Shown here: one piece after another, positions 34,568-42,659 of the stretch
How positions within the stretch are numbered: position 1 is the stretch's first letter
Layout: the number at the start of each line of letters is the position of its first letter
NCBI GenBank assembly: GCA_017304945.1
Contig: JAFKLG010000066.1
Span: forward strand, 20,192 to 84,191
Length of the DNA stretch: 64,000 nt
Source: Rhodospirillales bacterium
GTDB lineage: Bacteria; Pseudomonadota; Alphaproteobacteria; Acetobacterales; Acetobacteraceae
Direction of reading: 5' to 3'
Position numbers and translations under genes: made by a program
The notes under the pieces: model-generated
What the model was told of the DNA's origin: nothing
The model's database searches: none
Seen by the model: the letters and a program-made list of their open reading frames with translations, nothing else

Positions 34568-36494
34568 CCGCACTGCCGGGTTCGGCATCGTCATCACAGG
34601 TGACGATCGCCAGGCGGCCAGCACGCTCGACGCGCTGAACAAGCGCATCCAGGCGATCCGTGCGCCGATCGACCAGACCAACAAGAGCCTGAGCCGGCTG
34701 TCCGAGAACACGGGGCTGGCGTCGCTTGGCCGCGGCTTCCGCGATCTCTCCCTCCATTCTCAGAGCGCGTTCGAGAACATCGGGCGCATCGTGGCTCCGC
34801 TGGCGGCGATCACCAGCGCGGCCAGTGTGGCGGGTCTCGCGCGGCTCACTACCCAGTGGGCCGACATGGGGGCGAAGCTATCGTTTTCTGCGCAACGCGC
34901 AGGCATGACGGCCGGGCAACTTTCGGTGCTCCAGGGCGCCGCGCGTATCGCCGGATCGTCGGCTGAGAGCCTGACCGCCGGCATGACGGCGCTGAACGAC
35001 AACCTGACGAACGCCGCCGCCGGCCGCGCGCCTCAAGCAGCGATGGCGTTCAACTACCTCGGCATCAACGCCGATCACATGCGGAAGTCGATCGGGTATG
35101 CGAGCGACCTCCTTCCCGAGATCGCAGACAAGATCGCCGCGATCAAGGATCCGACCATTCAGTCGACCGTCGCCACAATGCTGTTTGGCGGCGCGGCCGA
35201 CGAGTTGCTTCCGACGCTTCGCCAAGGCGCCGCAGGGCTGGCCGAGAATTCGGACAAGGCCCGGCGCTATGGCGCCATGAACGACCGCGCGGCAGAGGCG
35301 GCGAACGAACTGCGGAAGAAGCAGGTCGAGCTGACGCTTGCGGTCGAGGGGGTGGGGAACACCATAGCCGAGAAGCTGGCGCCGGTGATTAGCCCGCTGA
35401 TGCTCGATTTAACGACGTGGATCGAGAACAACCGACAACTGATTGGGACCGACATCGCGCGCTGGGTCAGAGATGCAGTTCCTGCCGTGGAGAGCTTCGG
35501 CAAGGAAGCCAACAAAGTGGCCGAGGCGCTGGGCGGCTGGAAAGCGGTTCTCGAAGGCATCGTCGCGATCAAGCTTGCCACGTGGGCGGCGACCGCCGTC
35601 GCAAACATGAACCCACTCGTGCGCCTCACGTTGCTGACCTACCTCGGGTTCAAGGGCGCCGAGCACACTGGCCGATCTGTCGCCGCGGCTGCTGAGAGCG
35701 GCCTCACCCCAGCCATGTACGACCCCGAGGGCATCAACCCGATCATGTATCGGGACGCTGCCGGGCGGCTCTACAGCCCAGACGAGGCCGCCAGGCTGAG
35801 CCGCAACCGTGTGTTCCCTGGCGAAGGCGGCATGGAGGCGTTGGGCCAGAACCCGACCCGTGGCAGCGCTCCGGCGAGTGTCCCGATCACCGACGAGCAG
35901 CAGAAGCAGAACCTGTCTCGCGCGCGGGAATACCTGTTGCAGCAGGGTTGGACGCCGGAGCAGACGGCCGGCATCCTCGCGAACCTGAACGCCGAGAGCC
36001 AGTTCAATCCGGGCGCCGTGGGCGACAACGGCACGTCGTTCGGTGTCGCCCAATGGCACAACGACCGCGCCCAGCAGTTCCAGCAGGTGATGGGGAAGGA
36101 CATCCGCGGGTCGTCGCTCGATGACCAGCTGAAGTTCCTCCAATGGGAGCTGACCAACACCGAGAAGGGCGCCGGTGACATGCTGCGCGCGACGCGAACC
36201 GCCCGCCAGGCGGCAGCGGTTGTGTCCTTGCGCTACGAGAGGCCTGCCGGCGGCGTCATGGAGGCGGGCGCCCGCGCGAACGGGGCGGAGCGGTTCCTGC
36301 AGCCGCCGGTGAACGTCCAGGGCGGCACCGGCACATCGGCCGCGCGAGCCGCGCAGACCGAGAAGGGCAGCCTGAAGGTGTCGATTCGCGGCGAGGGGCT
36401 CCCGCCCGGGACGCGCATCGGAGCCGTCGCCGAGGGCAACATCATCGACGGCGCTCCGAGGATCGAACACGCCATGCCGATGGGGGTTCCGTGA
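34557..36494 (+). CDS. tail tape-measure protein with tail-lysozyme domain
   Basis: A 645-residue phage structural protein. Residues 1-300 have tape-measure features: coiled N-terminus (LDALNKRIQAIRAPIDQTNK), then Ala-rich helices with QRAGMTAGQLSVLQGAARIAG and NDNLTNAAAGRAPQAA. A hydrophobic segment lies near 345-365. Residues about 455-560 match the phage tail lysozyme family (REYLLQQGWTPEQTAGILAN, NAESQFNPGAVGDNGTSFG, VAQWHNDRAQQF). The C-terminus is unassigned. It is an orphan: no tail tube, sheath, baseplate or capsid genes surround it, and it is shorter than most siphophage tape-measure proteins. Confidence 0.82.
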   Translation: MSGSRTAGFGIVITGDDRQAASTLDALNKRIQAIRAPIDQTNKSLSRLSENTGLASLGRGFRDLSLHSQSAFENIGRIVAPLAAITSAASVAGLARLTTQWADMGAKLSFSAQRAGMTAGQLSVLQGAARIAGSSAESLTAGMTALNDNLTNAAAGRAPQAAMAFNYLGINADHMRKSIGYASDLLPEIADKIAAIKDPTIQSTVATMLFGGAADELLPTLRQGAAGLAENSDKARRYGAMNDRAAEAANELRKKQVELTLAVEGVGNTIAEKLAPVISPLMLDLTTWIENNRQLIGTDIARWVRDAVPAVESFGKEANKVAEALGGWKAVLEGIVAIKLATWAATAVANMNPLVRLTLLTYLGFKGAEHTGRSVAAAAESGLTPAMYDPEGINPIMYRDAAGRLYSPDEAARLSRNRVFPGEGGMEALGQNPTRGSAPASVPITDEQQKQNLSRAREYLLQQGWTPEQTAGILANLNAESQFNPGAVGDNGTSFGVAQWHNDRAQQFQQVMGKDIRGSSLDDQLKFLQWELTNTEKGAGDMLRATRTARQAAAVVSLRYERPAGGVMEAGARANGAERFLQPPVNVQGGTGTSAARAAQTEKGSLKVSIRGEGLPPGTRIGAVAEGNIIDGAPRIEHAMPMGVP

Positions 36495-36624
36495 GCGGCG
36501 CACTCGGACCACCCAGACATAGTGGCCTGCTACGGACGCCTCCCTCGCCAGTCGATGACCCTCCCGGCGTGACGTTGGGTAGCAGAGCTGTTCGGCGCCA
36601 CCCGACGCCGCGACCGGAACGTCC

Positions 36625-36750
36625 ATGGCCGGCACGAACGCACCTGACATCCGCGGCGGCGGCCTGATGCCGGGCATGGCGCCAGGCCGGAACTTTTCGC
36701 TTTTCATCGCGTCGAATCGTCTTCATGGTCCGGCCATGGAGGATCGGTAA
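36625..36750 (+). CDS. possible small protein
   Basis: A 41-codon frame starting MAGTNAPDIRGGGLMPGMAP whose stop overlaps the ATG of the next gene (TAATG). Low complexity; only the coupling geometry supports it. Bases 36495-36624 show no better candidate. Confidence 0.3.
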   Translation: MAGTNAPDIRGGGLMPGMAPGRNFSLFIASNRLHGPAMEDR

Positions 36751-36986
36751 TGCTCCTAAATGTCGCCGCTCCGAGTGTTTCGTCGGAGTTCCGTCGAGGC
36801 TTCGCCTGCGCACTCGCGGAACTAATCCGCACCCATGGGCACTCCGGTGCCGCGCTTTCCATCATGGAAACCTGCAGGGTGACGTTCAGCGACCTGTGCG
36901 CGGACGGTATAAACGAAGACGATCTAGAGCCGATCAGAGACGCGGTTGTCGCCGGATATGGTCGGAATGCTGCTGCTCGACGCTAG
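36750..36986 (+). CDS. small hypothetical protein
   Basis: A 78-residue acidic protein (SSEFRRGFACALAELIRTHG, then SIMETCRVTFSDL and INEDDLEPIRDAV), predicted helical and plausible as a phage-type small protein. Its 3' end overlaps the convergent gene at 36924-37232 by 63 bases, so one of the two may end earlier. Confidence 0.5.
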   Translation: MLLNVAAPSVSSEFRRGFACALAELIRTHGHSGAALSIMETCRVTFSDLCADGINEDDLEPIRDAVVAGYGRNAAARR

Positions 36987-37232
36987 GGCGGACGGGGACA
37001 TAGCATCCGCTACGGGAGTGACTACACGCGCCTCGGCTAGGAACACCTGTACAGCTTCCAGGAACGCGTCATAGGTCATCCCGTCGACCGGCAGATCCAG
37101 TCTGCTGCCTCGATGTCTGACGAGGTAGCGGTCGCGCATTCGAGCGACGATCGCCCCATCTGTCGTGGATACTAGGTAGCCCTCCATCGCGAGACAGATG
37201 GCGTCCGAAAGCGACGCGATCTGCTTTCTCAT
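36924..37232 (-). CDS. hypothetical protein
   Basis: A 102-residue protein (KQIASLSDAICLAMEGYLVS and DGMTYDAFLEAVQVFLAEAR) with normal amino-acid composition and two probable helices. The C-terminal Ser-rich part overlaps the plus-strand gene. First minus-strand gene of the right arm. Function unknown. Confidence 0.5.
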   Translation of the reverse strand: MRKQIASLSDAICLAMEGYLVSTTDGAIVARMRDRYLVRHRGSRLDLPVDGMTYDAFLEAVQVFLAEARVVTPVADAMSPSALASSSSIPTISGDNRVSDRL

Positions 37233-38199
37233 GGCGAAGCACCAGCTGGAAGCTTCCCGACCAACAGGACCGGCGAGAACGCTCCAATCGCGCTGATAAG
37301 TGCGAGAGCGTCATCCGCAACTGCGGTGGCAACACTAACGCCGCCGACGACACGGAAGGCTGACATTGAACGATCCCTCCCAAAAATTATCCCACTCTCG
37401 TCTACCTCCCCGCCCTACTGTTCTCAATGGTAAAAACATAGGGATTTGCTGCCAGATTTAGCATTGGCGTCACGAAATTGCGAAGAGAATCCCGTGCTAC
37501 GCGATGGAGTCAGGAAAGAACGACAGGCCTTCTGCCATGCCCAGGCGCCGCCTAGCCCAGCACGGCACTGCTGATCGGAGGATGACGTCCACACACCTGC
37601 TATGTACGGGTACATACGTGCTGACCGGACCGGCGCTCGTTTTGCTCCCTAGCTATTCCCGGCGGAAGCGCGGCTGCTCGACATGGGCCATGTCTTCCAC
37701 CTTTGGGTGCAGGCGTCGGCTAACGAGCGCCTTGAGCTTGGGTGGCACGAGGGCCGAAACGTGAGGGAAGCGGCGTGATATGCCCCGGCAGCCGATCTCA
37801 CCGAGGAGCGCGAACTGCGAGAGGCGCGGCGCGCCTGGACACGCGACACGGGCTGGACGCGTGATCCCCAAAGCTGAGTCCGCGAATTCGGCCCGTGGGT
37901 AGTGCGCACATGGTCGGACGAGGACGCGGGCACATTTCGCGTCCGCTTGCAGCACCATCGTGCGGCAAGCGCCCCTCTCCTGCTGCCCGGCGTCTACGTC
38001 ACCGCGCGTGAAGCGCCCGAGGCTGCGTTTGATGCGAACGAGCCGCCCAGCGCTGTCGTAGTCGGCTGCGTCAATCCGCTAGTTACGCCTGAGCGATATC
38101 AAACATCCGCCACGGGATCTGCTCGCCCAGTGTCTCGTTGCTGAAGCAGGGATGGAGCGCCTGACGGCCTCATACGCCAAGCCGATCGCGGTGCGTCAG
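37233..38199. other. gene-poor stretch in the island
   Basis: No convincing gene. A short frame directly after a TAG (about 37660-37785) reads LFPAEARLLDMGHVFHLWVQ and then ELGWHEGRNVREAA, which looks like protein but has no start and may be a remnant. Bases 37380-37500 are AT-rich. Confidence 0.4.
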
Positions 38200-38469
38200 T
38201 TAACGACCACCGCCTACAGTCGCGGAAGCGGTTTGCGCCCTATCAATCAAGCGCTCGGCCGCGATTAGACCATCAAGATGGGCTTGGGCGAGTTCGAGGC
38301 TCCGCTCAATGCGCTCGAGAACTTCCTGAGCTTTGAATGCAAGATCATGCTGACCGTGAGATCGGAACTGGCGGATGAGGGTGCATTGGTGCCTGGCGCG
38401 CTGCTGCGTAGCGGCGATCCACTCTTTGGCTGCCCGCACTTCCTGTTCGGTCATTTTGGAAGGCCTCAC
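38200..38469 (-). CDS. small hypothetical protein
   Basis: An 89-residue helical protein (MTEQEVRAAKEWIAATQQRA and FKAQEVLERIERSLELAQAH). The ATG giving MRPSKMTEQ is at 38469; a start at the second Met (38454) is possible. An AT-rich region upstream (38505-38620) could carry its promoter. Confidence 0.5.
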   Translation of the reverse strand: MRPSKMTEQEVRAAKEWIAATQQRARHQCTLIRQFRSHGQHDLAFKAQEVLERIERSLELAQAHLDGLIAAERLIDRAQTASATVGGGR

Positions 38470-38504
38470 GTGATTTTGGGACGCACCGGCGGCGACTTAT
38501 GTAA

Positions 38505-38620
38505 GATCAAAACACGACTGTCAAATATTCGAGTCAAGTCTTTGCTATTATATTCTGACCCGGAATTTATAAAGAATTTCCTGCTTGATCGATATTTGTG
38601 TATCTGTGTTCTGGTTCGGA
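38505..38620. promoter_or_regulatory. AT-rich intergenic promoter region
   Basis: The most AT-rich stretch of the window, with TATTATATT and TTTATAAAGAATTT-like runs, lying between a minus-strand and a plus-strand small gene. Likely holds divergent promoters and marks DNA with a composition unlike the host. Confidence 0.4.
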
Positions 38621-38683
38621 ACGGGACGGGGCTAGTGGATGTGCAGTTTTCTCAAAGGACCCGGTTCGATTCTAGTCGGGTAT

Positions 38684-38959
38684 GAGATGCGCAAGGCGGC
38701 GCATCAAATGGCGAACGTCCGCGCGCAAGTCGATGAGCTTCGCGCCGAAGCCCGCCGAACTAACGAAGCGATCGATTACACTCTGGCACGGGGGCTGCAA
38801 GCCTGCGCGCTGGCCAGAGCGAACTCGCGCCCCATAGTGAGCCGAGTGCTCGTGTTTAGCGTAGGCCCACCGCCGTCATCCGCCGGGGACGGCGTTCAAC
38901 GCCTACTTTGTCGCGCGTGGTCGCCGTGCAGATCAGCCCTGGTCGAGCTGTCGGGCTAG
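38684..38959 (+). CDS. possible small coiled-coil protein
   Basis: A 91-codon frame. Only the first about 60 residues look protein-like (RKAAHQMANVRAQVDELRAE then ARRTNEAIDYTLARGLQAC). The rest is Ser/Pro-rich and could be a frameshifted tail. Ends four bases into the convergent gene. Confidence 0.35.
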   Translation, partial: EMRKAAHQMANVRAQVDELRAEARRTNEAIDYTLARGLQACALARANSRPIVSRVLVFSVGPPPSSAGDGVQRLLCRAWSPCRSALVELSG

Positions 38960-39204
38960 CGTATTGGCGAGGTCAAAATACGCTGCAAGAGGCGGAGGAT
39001 CTCTGCACCGTCATCACCTCCAATGGTCATCCTTTGCCACGTCCAGCCAATCGGCGCGGCAGGTAACACCTCTCCCGCGCGCCGAACTACATGCGTGCCA
39101 GTCGTAGTCCCTAGCACGTTCAGAAGCTCGAAAATCCCATCCACGGGCGCGGGTGCTCCGGGTGCTACTTCGTATTGATTGGCCATGGAGGCTGTGTCGC
39201 TCAT
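38956..39204 (-). CDS. small hypothetical protein
   Basis: An 82-residue protein with normal composition (VDGIFELLNVLGTTTGTHVV and DDGAEILRLLQRILTSPIR). Clear ATG; no recognised family. It is co-directional with the degenerate receiver gene upstream. Confidence 0.5.
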   Translation of the reverse strand: MSDTASMANQYEVAPGAPAPVDGIFELLNVLGTTTGTHVVRRAGEVLPAAPIGWTWQRMTIGGDDGAEILRLLQRILTSPIR

Positions 39205-39412
39205 CCCGAAGTCGCTGTCACTCCGGTATGTTCCGTACGTAGATGGCCGGTTCGTGCGTTGCGGGCAATAACTGCCTCGAGCCCCTCATCCGGGCGAGCG
39301 GCGGAGCGAGCGCTTGCAGGCTGACAAGGTCGTCGATAGCGAACTCTTGATCCGGACAAGCCTGCAGGTCGGCCGTCCAGGGGCCGGGAGGTCATCCGGC
39401 GCGCTATCGACC

Positions 39413-39763
39413 TTAGTCGAGAGCTTTTCGGACAGCGGCTGCGAGCTGCTCTGCAGTAACGGGCGACAGCAGCAGTTCGCCGAAATCGACATGTTCGACG
39501 AGATCGGGACGGGCAGTGAAGATGATCTTGGCTGATGGACGATGGTGGAGCGTCATGCTGGCCAGCGAAATGCCATTCGGCTGGCCCTCCGGGAAAACAA
39601 GGCAGGTCACCAACACCTTGAGACGCCCCTCCGATTTTATCTCGCCAATCGCGGACAGCGAACTGGTGTAGGTGGCGACCTCTTGCCCCGCGCCGCTTAG
39701 CAGGTTCGCTGTCGCGTCTAGGAGATCTTGAGACGTATGCACCAAGACCACTGGGGCAGGCAT
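39413..39763 (-). CDS. degenerate CheY-like receiver domain protein
   Basis: A 116-residue stand-alone receiver-fold protein: PVVLVHTSQDLLDATANLLS (helix 1), then KVLVTCLVFPEGQPNGISLA in place of the phosphoacceptor loop, SAKIIFTARPDLVEHVDF and LLLSPVTAEQLAAAVRKAL. The invariant Asp pair of strand 1, the phosphoacceptor Asp of strand 3 and the Lys of strand 5 (Lys-Pro replaced by Ser-Pro) are missing, so it probably cannot be phosphorylated. Unusual cargo for a satellite-like island. Confidence 0.65.
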   Translation of the reverse strand: MPAPVVLVHTSQDLLDATANLLSGAGQEVATYTSSLSAIGEIKSEGRLKVLVTCLVFPEGQPNGISLASMTLHHRPSAKIIFTARPDLVEHVDFGELLLSPVTAEQLAAAVRKALD

Positions 39764-40041
39764 TCTCTCTGCTCCCGGGCAAAGGCGAATTCCGGGGTAA
39801 GTTGATCCTAGTTGCCGGCTCGGTCAACTGCCTCAATCGTGGCGAGGGTGAGCAGGACCGTGCACGCTTCCAGCCAATCTGCGAGGGCTTGGCCCTACTG
39901 CCCCGCATTGGTCGCTTAAGAATCCTACTAAACGACGGGCGATCCGCCGTCAAAGTGCTACAAGAGACCGGGAGGCGCTTGCATACAAGTGCGCGCAACT
40001 GCAAATTGGGATCAGTCTATCGCCCCGATGAAAGTATCTCG

Positions 40042-40227
40042 ATGCCGGAATTTCTTCGCGCACGTGCTGCCCGCTATCGGCGCATGATGAGTGATTTCTC
40101 CGACTTGCAGGTTCGCTCGGCACTCGAAGCTTCAGCGATCGAGCTGGAGCGCGAAGCGCTGGAAATCGAAGCTGCCGCGGGTCGGACGGTTGCCAGCTGC
40201 TGTGCCGGGTTCGGGGGCAGCAATTAA
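40042..40227 (+). CDS. small helical protein, common alphaproteobacterial type
   Basis: A 61-residue protein: MPEFLRARAARYRRMMSDFS, then VRSALEASAIELEREALEIE. The RxxxYRxxxxxxxDxxxxxxLxxxAxELExEA pattern is frequent in short proteins of this class, which lack a known function. An upstream in-frame extension from 39802 has no protein character. Confidence 0.55.
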   Translation: MPEFLRARAARYRRMMSDFSDLQVRSALEASAIELEREALEIEAAAGRTVASCCAGFGGSN

Positions 40228-40339
40228 CGAACCCTTGTCGGACGGCCGTCGGGCAAAACCGCATCGGTGCCACAACCTGTGCTCGGAAGCCGTTGCGAGG
40301 CCGGAAGCTCCAGCCACGGTATTGTGGCACCGGAGCCGC

Positions 40340-40810
40340 TTACGCTCGATCTCGGAGTGCGCCGCTTCGGCCAGTATAGGCATTTGCCTCACCCGAGCAG
40401 CGCGCCCCGCACCCGCCGCGCAGATTACAGCGTTGGGAGAGGGAGGACGCTTCGCGGCATTTCCCCTCCTGCGAGCCTCCATCTGCCCGGCCGCCGGCGG
40501 TCGGCGGTCGGCGGTCGGCGGCGGCGCACCCGGAGGAGACTGCCTCCAGTGCTGCCGCCTCGGCGGCGGCCAGGGCAGCGTCTGGCGTGTCGGACGTGAG
40601 CAGGCCGGCCAGCCGATCGGCCGCACGGTCCAATAGGCGCCGGTCCCAGGTCAAGGCGCCACCCTTGCCGCCGCGCCGCATCGCCGGCGGCCAGATGCCA
40701 AGCCGCACCTCGATGTCGAAGGTAGTCGCCGACACGCCGAGATACGCCGCCGCATGGACACGGCTCAGGAAGCGGGCGTGCTCAACGGGAAACGCGAGGG
40801 ATCTTGTCAT
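40340..40810 (-). CDS. HTH protein with frame-extended C-terminus
   Basis: A 156-codon frame. The first about 65 residues form an AlpA/MerR-like HTH (VHAAAYLGVSATTFDIEVRL, then GGKGGALTWDRRLLDRAADR). Beyond about residue 95 the frame crosses a GGCGGTC microrepeat (40495-40530) and reads Arg/Gly-rich sequence, so the true C-terminus is uncertain and slippage may have altered it. Its start overlaps the truncated integrase frame by four bases (ATGA). Confidence 0.5.
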   Translation of the reverse strand: MTRSLAFPVEHARFLSRVHAAAYLGVSATTFDIEVRLGIWPPAMRRGGKGGALTWDRRLLDRAADRLAGLLTSDTPDAALAAAEAAALEAVSSGCAAADRRPPTAGGRADGGSQEGKCREASSLSQRCNLRGGCGARCSGEANAYTGRSGALRDRA

Positions 40811-41013
40811 GCGCGGTTCTCGGCACAGTGGCCCGGAAGCCTCCGCCAGCGAAGATGACTCACTTGGCTGAACGCTTCGTCTGTCGCGAGTTTGGGGTCG
40901 TCAGAGCCAGCGCGTTGGCGAACGCGTCGGCCCTTCGTGGCCCCCGCTGGCTTGACGGTGCCGACGATCCAGAGAGTGCCCGTGTCGGGGCGGGTGACGA
41001 CCTTGAGCGGCAT
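40807..41013 (-). pseudogene. N-terminal fragment of a second integrase
   Basis: A 68-codon frame with strong ribosome site GGAGGAAGC. It begins MPLKVVTRPDTGTLWIVGTV and continues RVRQRAGSDDPKLATDEA, which resembles the N-terminal arm domain of alphaproteobacterial tyrosine integrases. After about residue 46 the similarity stops and no core or catalytic domain follows. A remnant of an older integration module. Confidence 0.55.
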
Positions 41014-41168
41014 GCTTCCTCCAGGGCCTGGATCGCGACCTGATCGAACCGGATCGAGCCGTTCAGGTCCAGCAGCGGCACGCCGTGCTTCCGGCAGAAC
41101 CGGATCAGCTTCAGGCGGCTGATCCCGAACTCCTGCGCGACGTCCTCGGGGGTGCGGTACTCAGTCAC
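40860..41168 (-). CDS. excisionase-like HTH protein
   Basis: A GTG-started frame of 102 residues: VTEYRTPEDVAQEFGISRLK, then LIRFCRKHGVPLLDLNGSIR and FDQVAIQALEEACRS, a typical excisionase/AlpA-like winged HTH. The C-terminal third overlaps the integrase fragment in another frame and is low complexity. It overlaps the XRE repressor gene by eight bases, and so belongs to the same minus-strand module. Confidence 0.6.
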   Translation of the reverse strand: MTEYRTPEDVAQEFGISRLKLIRFCRKHGVPLLDLNGSIRFDQVAIQALEEACRSRSSPAPTRALSGSSAPSSQRGPRRADAFANALALTTPNSRQTKRSAK

Positions 41169-41421
41169 TGGGTGGCTGGCCTTGTGCCCGCCTGAGCCGC
41201 ACCCCCGGGCCGCCGCCGTTCTCCTCAATGAACTCGACGCCGCCGGCTTCGAGAGCGGCGCGAAGGGCAGCCAGGTTACGCCTCATCGGCTGGGTCGCTC
41301 CGCGTTCGAAATTCCGGAGCGCTGTCACTGAGACCTCGGCTGCCTCGGCCAAGCGCTCTTGCGACCAGTTCACGAGCCCGCGTCCCGCGCGGCATTGAGC
41401 AGCATTCATGTGCAGCTTCAT
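41161..41421 (-). CDS. XRE-family phage-type repressor
   Basis: An 86-residue HTH protein: NAAQCRAGRGLVNWSQERLA, then EAAEVSVTALRNFERGATQP and LAALRAALEAGGVEFIEENG, ending GPGVRLRR. This is the standard short Cro/C1-type repressor of alphaproteobacterial prophages. Start ATG 41421, or 41409. The upstream region contains repeated ATGAATGAA motifs and an 18-bp palindrome likely to be its operators, facing a divergent plus-strand gene. Confidence 0.82.
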   Translation of the reverse strand: MKLHMNAAQCRAGRGLVNWSQERLAEAAEVSVTALRNFERGATQPMRRNLAALRAALEAGGVEFIEENGGGPGVRLRRAQGQPPSD

Positions 41422-41447
41422 ACGCGTTAGAGCTGAAAAATCCAACG

Positions 41448-41515
41448 ATGAATGAAACCGCTTGACCGCGGTGCGGCGTTGGCCAAGAATGAATGAAGCA
41501 TTCATGCATGAATGC
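41448..41515. promoter_or_regulatory. operator cluster for the XRE repressor
   Basis: Two direct copies of ATGAATGAA (41448-41456 and 41489-41497) and a perfect 18-bp palindrome GCATTCATGCATGAATGC (41498-41515) lie between the repressor and the divergent secreted-protein gene. All share the ATGAATG core. Confidence 0.6.
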
Positions 41516-41572
41516 GGCCGGGCATGGTGTTCCAGCACCCGCCCGACCTGACCCAAGGCGAGGAACGGACCC

Positions 41573-42001
41573 ATGCCCCAGGCTACCGACATACCTACCA
41601 CACCCACCCGCCGTGCCGCCCTACGCACAACTGCGAACGCGGTGCTGGCCGGCCTACTGGCTCCCCCAGCCGCACAGGCCGCAATCTCAGCTGACACAGA
41701 GAAATCCGCCGCTCCTTCCACGGAGCTCCGACTGGGCACAAATGAAGACCAAGGGCAGAGAGCGTCCCCGGAGAGTGATGGATGGCAGGGTCGCCTGACC
41801 GCTTGCGAACTCGCTGACGAATTGCGCCGGCTGGAGACGGTCACCTTGGAAATCGGATCGGACCTCTCCGTACCTGGACAGCAGCGATACAGACTGCTCG
41901 GCGAAAGTCGGCGGGTTCGCGATCTACTAGCCCTGCAGCTTCTACCAAACCCTGCTGCGCGAAAACGACGCTCATGGAGCATCTTGTTCGAATGCCCATG
42001 A
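41573..42001 (+). CDS. hypothetical protein with twin-arginine signal
   Basis: A 142-residue protein. PTRRAALRTTANAVLAGLL and PPAAQAA form a Tat-like signal peptide. The mature part (LTACELADELRRLETVTLEI) is unassigned. The ATG at 41573 has GAGGAA at eight bases. Divergent from the XRE repressor and probably under its control. Proteins with such leaders are common near repressors in alphaproteobacterial prophages. Confidence 0.6.
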   Translation: MPQATDIPTTPTRRAALRTTANAVLAGLLAPPAAQAAISADTEKSAAPSTELRLGTNEDQGQRASPESDGWQGRLTACELADELRRLETVTLEIGSDLSVPGQQRYRLLGESRRVRDLLALQLLPNPAARKRRSWSILFECP

Positions 42002-42030
42002 ACCGCCGCTAGCCGGATGCGTTTGCCGAA

Positions 42031-42393
42031 GTGGTTCTTGGGAGCGATGGGCGCCCTTGGCCGCATCGGCAGATCGCGATCGGGGCGGAGGATCAGCGGC
42101 TCTACGCCGAGTTCGAAGAGGGGGAACGCAAGGACCGGCCGCCGCTCGATCGGATCCGGAAGATCAAGGCTCAGACCGCGGCAGGCATCTACGCCAAGGC
42201 GCTGGTCGTGGTCGCCTCGAGGACGGGGGCGGAGCGTCTGGCCCGCTCGCTCGCGCAGGACTTCCTGGACTGCCCTGGCCTGAGTCGGCGCTCTGGCCCG
42301 CGGGTTCAGAGAGCGTGTCGTGACCCCGCGTCCGTTCATCTGGCCACCCTCATCGCCGCCGCGCGACGGGAAACCGCCGCCGCCGCCGACTAG
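42031..42393 (+). CDS. hypothetical protein or gene fragment
   Basis: A 120-codon frame from a GTG (VVLGSDGRPWPHRQIAIGAE, then RKIKAQTAAGIYAKALVVVA). Protein-like composition, but the in-frame sequence continues upstream to a TAG at 42010 without a ribosome site, and the C-terminus is Arg/Ala-rich. Possibly the remains of a longer gene. Confidence 0.4.
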   Translation: MVLGSDGRPWPHRQIAIGAEDQRLYAEFEEGERKDRPPLDRIRKIKAQTAAGIYAKALVVVASRTGAERLARSLAQDFLDCPGLSRRSGPRVQRACRDPASVHLATLIAAARRETAAAAD

Positions 42394-42659
42394 TGACCGT
42401 TGCCTCCTCGAGCTTATGCAAGAGGCCGCGTCACTCAGCCGGATTGGGGCGGACCGCCCGGATCTTCTCCCTTCACAGCCAAAAGCAATCGAAGCCAGGC
42501 TTCGGATTATTGCTTGGGCACTGCTTCAAAGATCCTGCATCTCGTAGTGAGCGGCTGCCGCTAACCAGGGATTGACACCGAATCGCGCGACACGACATGA
42601 GAGTACGCCGGGAGTGCGTCACATAGCACGACGGGACTACGGTCCCACCCGGCGTCCTC

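Noticed and set aside
37653..37958. Minus-strand frame of 101 codons in the island
   Set aside because: Unusual composition, no ribosome site and no family resemblance; the opposite strand carries an equally weak fragment.
40495..40530. GGCGGTC microrepeat
   Set aside because: A short 7-bp tandem run inside the C-terminal extension of the HTH frame; probably replication slippage rather than a functional repeat.
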